Origin: Ruthenibacterium sp.
GTDB lineage: Bacteria > Bacillota > Clostridia > Oscillospirales > Ruminococcaceae
Direction: 5' to 3'
DNA length: 11,220 bases
Assembly (NCBI GenBank): GCA_020025235.1
Contig: JAHHSL010000048.1
Location: 1-11,220, forward strand
In this document: positions 8,091-11,220 of the stretch, piece after piece
How positions within the stretch are numbered: the stretch's first letter is position 1
Layout of the letters: the number at the start of each line of letters is the position of its first letter
The notes under the pieces: model-generated
Databases searched by the model: none
Told to the model about the DNA's origin: nothing
What the model saw: only the letters and a program-made list of their open reading frames with translations
Made by a program: the position numbers and the translations under genes

Positions 8091-8101
8091 AGGAGGATAC
8101 T

Positions 8102-10609
8102 ATGTCTGTTACTGCTTCCAAGCGATTCACCGACCCCGCACCGCAGGAGTACGAGCTTCATAACCATGAGCTTGCACGCCGCGCTGCGCGTGACGGCATC
8201 GTTCTGCTGAAAAATGAAGATCACACCCTTCCGCTTGCAGCGGGCTGCCGTGTTGCACTTTACGGCATGGGCGCACTTCACACCGTCAAAGGCGGCACGG
8301 GTTCCGGCGACGTCAACGTGCGCGCAACCGTGAATATCTGCGACGGTATGCGCACAGCCGGATTCACGATTGCAAATGAAGATTATCTGAAAGAGTGTGA
8401 GGAAATTTATCAGGCAAAGCGCTCCGAGTGGCGCGACCTTGTCTGGAAACGCTTCGACAACAAGGAATATCCCTATTTCTTTGCCGCGTATGTCAACACA
8501 CCGTTCATGACGCCCGCCTGCCCGGAAATCGCCCCCTGCGACTGCGACGCTGTTTTTTACGTCATCAGCCGCAATGCCGGTGAAGGTGCAGACCGCACGC
8601 TTGAAAAGGGCGACTATCTGCTTTCCGAAGCTGAACACAGCGATATTTCCCGTCTGTGCTCGCTGTATCCCTCTGTAACGCTGGTCATCAACTCCGGCGG
8701 CATCATCGACCTTTCCATTCTGGACGAATATCCGCAGATCAAGGCCGTACTGCTGCTTTCGCAGGCCGGCATCGAAAGCGGAAACGCTTTTGCCGATATC
8801 GTTTCGGGACGCTCTTGCCCCTGCGGCAAGCTGACGGACAGCTGGCCCATTGCAGTGGACGATCATCTGTGCATGCAGCCGAAAAACCGGGAATGTGTAG
8901 ATAACCGCGAGGTCTATTACCACGAAGGCATCTATGTCGGCTACCGCTACTTCGACACCTTCGGCGTTCCGGTTCGCTATTCGTTCGGACACGGCCTTTC
9001 CTACACGGATTTTTCGATCAAAACGACCGGCATCCATGTATCGTATGAACCGGCTGCCTGTGTGAATATCACGCTTTCGGTTTTCAACACCGGCACACAG
9101 TATTCCGGACGCGAAGTCGTCCAGATCTACGCTACCTGTCCGCTCGGCGGCCTGCACAAGGAAAACCGCCGTCTGGTCGGGTTTGCAAAAACCGCAGTGA
9201 TCGCCCCGCGCGAAACGCAGGAGCTGACGGTTTCGATACCGTTTGACCGTTTTGTTTCCTACGACAAATGCTGCCAGGTCCTCAGCATGGGGAAATACTA
9301 CCTCTGGGCCGGAAATTCCCTTTCCAACGCGCACCCGATCGGCACCCTTACGCTTGATTCCAACATCACGATCGAGGAAAACAAGCGTCTGTGGGCGAAA
9401 TTTGACGGCGTGGACACGCTTTTCCCCGATCCGGGCCAGTGCACGGCGCTGCGCATGTCTTTGGAGCGCTATGTCCTGATGCAGCAGCTGCCCACCGTCG
9501 CTTTGGACGCTGAACTGGTTGCAAAGCATCTGCCTGCACCCCATGCTGCACCCGCTGAACCGGATCTGCGCAAACGCGCTGCGGATATTGCCGGAAAGCT
9601 TTCTGTGGAACAGCTGATCCGCACCTGTGTCGGCCACTGGGCGCACGTTGAGGAAAGCCAGCTCGGCTCCGCCGGCGTCAGCGTTCCCGGTTCGGCAGGC
9701 GAAACGACCGATATCCTGATTCCCGAAGGCGTCCGGCCCATGGTTCTGGCGGATGGTCCTGCCGGTCTGCGCCTGAAGCCGTACTATTTTGAAAAGGATG
9801 GCACGCTGCTGACAGGTTCCGTTGAGCACTGCTTTGAAAACGGCTATCTGGCACGGGAGGAGTTCAATCCCGGCGGAACCCGCTGCTATCAGTACTGCAC
9901 GGCCTTCCCTATCGGCACCTTGCTTGCCCAGACATGGGATTCCGAACTTCTGAAGGAAGTCGGCAGAGCCGTTGCCGACGAAATGCATGTCTTCGGCGTG
10001 AGCCTGTGGCTTGCCCCGGGCATGAATATCCACCGTGACCCGCTGTGCGGCCGCAACTTCGAGTATTTCTCCGAAGATCCCCTCGTCAGCGGTCTTGCCG
10101 CTTCTGCAATCACGGCCGGTGTGCAGTCGGTTCCGGGCTGCGGCGTCACGATCAAGCATTTTGCCTGCAACAATGCCGAACATTTCCGTCTGGAATCCAA
10201 CAGCATCGTGAGCGAGCGCGCACTGCGTGAAATTTATCTGCGCGGCTTTGAAATCGCGGTAAAGGATTCTCAGCCGACTGCCGTAATGACAAGCTACAAC
10301 CTTGTAAACGGCGAACATGCAGCAAATTCCGCGCGTCTGTGCACGAGCATCCTGCGCGATGAATGGGGCTTTGACGGCCTTGTTATGACAGACTGGGGCA
10401 CCACCGGATCATCCCGCTGCACCCCGTTCGGATGCATCCACGCCGGCAATGACCTGCTGATGCCGGGCTGCCGCATGGAATGTGAGGATCTGTTTGAAGC
10501 GCTCAACGCCGGCAAAATCTCTCACGATGAACTGGTGCGCTGTGCTGCAAACATCATTTATATTTCACTGCGTCTGGTTCCGGAAACGGAAAAACAGGCC
10601 GAAAACTGA
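8102..10609 (+). CDS. Circularly permuted GH3 family beta-glycosidase
   Basis: A retaining exo-beta-glycosidase of 835 residues, cytoplasmic (no signal peptide), with the GH3 domains in reversed order. Residues about 20-300 are the (alpha/beta)6 sandwich normally found C-terminally, beginning ARRAARDGIVLLKNED and carrying the acid/base motif SRNAGEGADR with E161. It ends with the typical YSFGHGLSYTDF (293-304). A fibronectin-III-like domain follows at about 330-405 (VVQIY...NRRLVGFAKT). Residues about 490-825 are the TIM barrel: LADGPAGLR (D551), the substrate-binding KHFACNN (685-691) and the nucleophile D764 in VMTDWG. All expected catalytic residues are present. The reversed order is known from some ruminal and clostridial beta-glucosidases. 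KHFACNN rather than KHFPGHG argues against NagZ-type N-acetylglucosaminidase. Start ATG at 8102 has AAGGAGG 5 bases upstream, 11 bases after the GH20 stop; an in-frame ATG at 8078 lacks one. Sugar specificity, beta-glucosidase or otherwise, is not fixed. Confidence 0.94.
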   Translation: MSVTASKRFTDPAPQEYELHNHELARRAARDGIVLLKNEDHTLPLAAGCRVALYGMGALHTVKGGTGSGDVNVRATVNICDGMRTAGFTIANEDYLKECEEIYQAKRSEWRDLVWKRFDNKEYPYFFAAYVNTPFMTPACPEIAPCDCDAVFYVISRNAGEGADRTLEKGDYLLSEAEHSDISRLCSLYPSVTLVINSGGIIDLSILDEYPQIKAVLLLSQAGIESGNAFADIVSGRSCPCGKLTDSWPIAVDDHLCMQPKNRECVDNREVYYHEGIYVGYRYFDTFGVPVRYSFGHGLSYTDFSIKTTGIHVSYEPAACVNITLSVFNTGTQYSGREVVQIYATCPLGGLHKENRRLVGFAKTAVIAPRETQELTVSIPFDRFVSYDKCCQVLSMGKYYLWAGNSLSNAHPIGTLTLDSNITIEENKRLWAKFDGVDTLFPDPGQCTALRMSLERYVLMQQLPTVALDAELVAKHLPAPHAAPAEPDLRKRAADIAGKLSVEQLIRTCVGHWAHVEESQLGSAGVSVPGSAGETTDILIPEGVRPMVLADGPAGLRLKPYYFEKDGTLLTGSVEHCFENGYLAREEFNPGGTRCYQYCTAFPIGTLLAQTWDSELLKEVGRAVADEMHVFGVSLWLAPGMNIHRDPLCGRNFEYFSEDPLVSGLAASAITAGVQSVPGCGVTIKHFACNNAEHFRLESNSIVSERALREIYLRGFEIAVKDSQPTAVMTSYNLVNGEHAANSARLCTSILRDEWGFDGLVMTDWGTTGSSRCTPFGCIHAGNDLLMPGCRMECEDLFEALNAGKISHDELVRCAANIIYISLRLVPETEKQAEN

Positions 10610-10631
10610 TTTCACCCTCTTTGAATAACAA

Positions 10632-10677
10632 AACAGGCGGGCGGGACGAAGCAATGCTTTAGTCCCGCCCGCCTGTT
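10632..10677. terminator. Terminator of the glycosidase operon
   Basis: A perfect 16-bp GC-rich stem (10632-10647 with 10662-10677) has a 14-base loop that can itself pair as AAGC/GCTT. It begins 22 bases after the GH3 stop. The plus-strand tail TTCTGTTG is only moderately U-rich. The minus-strand tail TTTTGTTATT is better, so it may also stop leftward transcription. Confidence 0.8.
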
Positions 10678-10791
10678 CTGTTGATGTATTGCTGTTTTCT
10701 GTGTATAAAGGGCTTTCCCCTCTCAATTGCTTTTCAGGTTTCCGCTTGCAAAAAAGCCGGTTCGTCAGGCCGACTGTATGCAAAACAGACA
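10678..10791. other. Non-coding spacer between terminator and small-gene promoter
   Basis: About 110 bases between the operon terminator and the next promoter. I see no credible gene, strong hairpin or known RNA here. Confidence 0.5.
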
Positions 10792-10820
10792 TTGCTTTCC
10801 GCTTTTGCCTGTATTATAAT
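10792..10820 (+). promoter_or_regulatory. Promoter of the small membrane protein gene
   Basis: TTGCTT at 10792-10797, a 17-bp spacer and a perfect TATAAT at 10815-10820 lead into the ribosome site AGGAGG at 10849-10854. The gene is therefore transcribed on its own rather than with the upstream operon. Confidence 0.75.
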
Positions 10821-10861
10821 AGCAGCAAAGAACGCATTCGATTGATGCAGGAGGTGTTTTG

Positions 10862-11041
10862 ATGAAAAACGATTTAAAGGGCATCACACTGGTGCTTTTC
10901 GGTATTCTGCTCTGCTGCGCCGAACAGGGCGTAAACCACACGGTCCTGTCCAGCTTCAATGATTTTCCATTTTCTTTCTTCGGCATACTGGTCGGCCTTT
11001 TCGGGCTGTACCTTACGTTCCGAAAAGAAAAAATCGAATAA
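10862..11041 (+). CDS. Small two-helix membrane protein of unknown function (59 aa)
   Basis: A 59-residue protein with two predicted membrane helices, at about 7-24 (ITLVLFGILLCCAEQGV) and about 35-53 (FPFSFFGILVGLFGLYLTF), joined by a short loop with the residues NHTVLSSFNDFPF. The tail RKEKIE is positively charged overall and probably cytoplasmic, giving a hairpin with both ends inside. The gene looks real: a strong promoter (10792-10820), a consensus AGGAGG 7 bases before ATG, and a perfect terminator 31 bases after the stop. A TTG one codon upstream is in frame but badly spaced. Similar short membrane proteins occur in gut Clostridia without assigned function. Nothing links it to the glycosidase operon except position. 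Confidence 0.8.
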   Translation: MKNDLKGITLVLFGILLCCAEQGVNHTVLSSFNDFPFSFFGILVGLFGLYLTFRKEKIE

Positions 11042-11070
11042 TCAAGCGCGGTTTTCCACCTGCACCGCAC

Positions 11071-11112
11071 AAAAAAGACGGATCGTATCAGATGATACGA
11101 TCCGTCTTTTAC
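11071..11112. terminator. Bidirectional terminator between convergent genes
   Basis: A perfect 17-bp stem (11073-11089 with 11094-11110) has an AGAT loop. Its arms end in A and T runs, so a U-tract is present in both directions. It serves the small membrane protein gene from the left and the permease gene from the right. Confidence 0.92.
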
Positions 11113-11130
11113 TGTTTTGCAAATTGGTCT

Positions 11131-11151
11131 GCGGATGCTTTTGCATCCTGC
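11131..11151. other. Small hairpin in the 3' UTR of the right-edge gene
   Basis: GGATGC/GCATCC (11133-11138 with 11143-11148) around a TTTT loop can be extended by two pairs past one bulged base. It lies between the permease stop and the terminator and has no U-tract of its own on the minus strand. It may protect the mRNA 3' end or be chance. Confidence 0.3.
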
Positions 11152-11169
11152 ACGACTGATTCTCTCTGC

Positions 11170-11220
11170 TTACTTCAGACCGGAAGTGGTCGAAATACCG
11201 CCGAGGATCTGCTTCTGCGC
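11170..11220 (-). CDS. C-terminal fragment, probable sugar ABC-transporter permease (partial)
   Basis: Only the last 16 codons are in the window; they read AQKQILGGISTTSGLK and a TAA stop. Permeases of the MalG/UgpE type end in a short cytoplasmic tail of this style (aromatic or Gln-Lys, a hydrophobic pair, Gly-rich stretch, Gly-x-Lys). The minus strand also runs into a strong terminator about 60 bases further on, as expected after a real gene end. The reading frame is open to the window edge. With so few residues the assignment is tentative, but it suits an ABC import operon extending to the right. Confidence 0.5.
   Translation of the reverse strand, partial: AQKQILGGISTTSGLK

Noticed and set aside
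8087..10318. A very long open frame on the minus strand opposite the GH3 gene (about 740 codons).
   Set aside because: It lies wholly opposite a well-supported GH3 gene with intact catalytic motifs. Its translation shows no recognisable domains, and it arises from the codon bias of the GH3 gene, which leaves few stop codons on the opposite strand.
1..11220. Search for CRISPR repeats, insertion-sequence ends, tRNA or rRNA genes.
   Set aside because: No regularly spaced repeats, transposase-like protein, terminal inverted repeats or tRNA/rRNA-like sequences were noticed by eye.

Overview
The window looks like chromosomal DNA of a Gram-positive, probably gut-associated Clostridia (Oscillospiraceae/Lachnospiraceae type). 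This rests on the moderately high GC, AGGAGG-type ribosome binding sites, TTGACA/TATAAT-like promoters, a lipoprotein substrate-binding protein and a YesN-type AraC regulator with membrane segments. Genus cannot be decided from the sequence. It reads as an ordinary carbohydrate-utilisation locus; I see no mobile element, CRISPR array, tRNA or rRNA.

Layout. Positions 1-247 hold a leftward promoter whose transcript leaves the window and starts with two compact hairpins, plus a strong terminator hairpin. Positions 248-4119 (minus strand) are a two-gene unit: a lipoprotein ABC substrate-binding protein followed by a membrane-anchored AraC-family sensor/regulator. Positions 4120-4344 are a divergent control region with a good promoter on each strand. 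Positions 4345-10609 (plus strand) are a tight three-gene operon: an unrecognised 628-residue protein (GATase-like N-terminal part plus an alpha/alpha-toroid), a GH20 beta-N-acetylhexosaminidase of the GH20C type, and a circularly permuted GH3 beta-glycosidase. A 16-bp stem closes the operon. Positions 10862-11041 encode a 59-residue two-helix membrane protein with its own promoter. A 17-bp perfect stem then separates it from the convergent 3' end of what is probably a sugar ABC-transporter permease at the right edge.

How the parts may work together (inference): the lipoprotein binds an oligosaccharide outside the cell, and a partner permease, perhaps the gene entering from the right edge, imports it. 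The three plus-strand enzymes have no signal peptides, so they would act in the cytoplasm, the GH20 and GH3 enzymes removing terminal beta-linked HexNAc and beta-linked hexose residues. The AraC sensor has a roughly 240-residue extracellular domain and is the obvious candidate to control both divergent promoters. The most novel component is the first gene of the enzyme operon, whose fold suggests a glycosidase or related carbohydrate-active enzyme of no family I can name.
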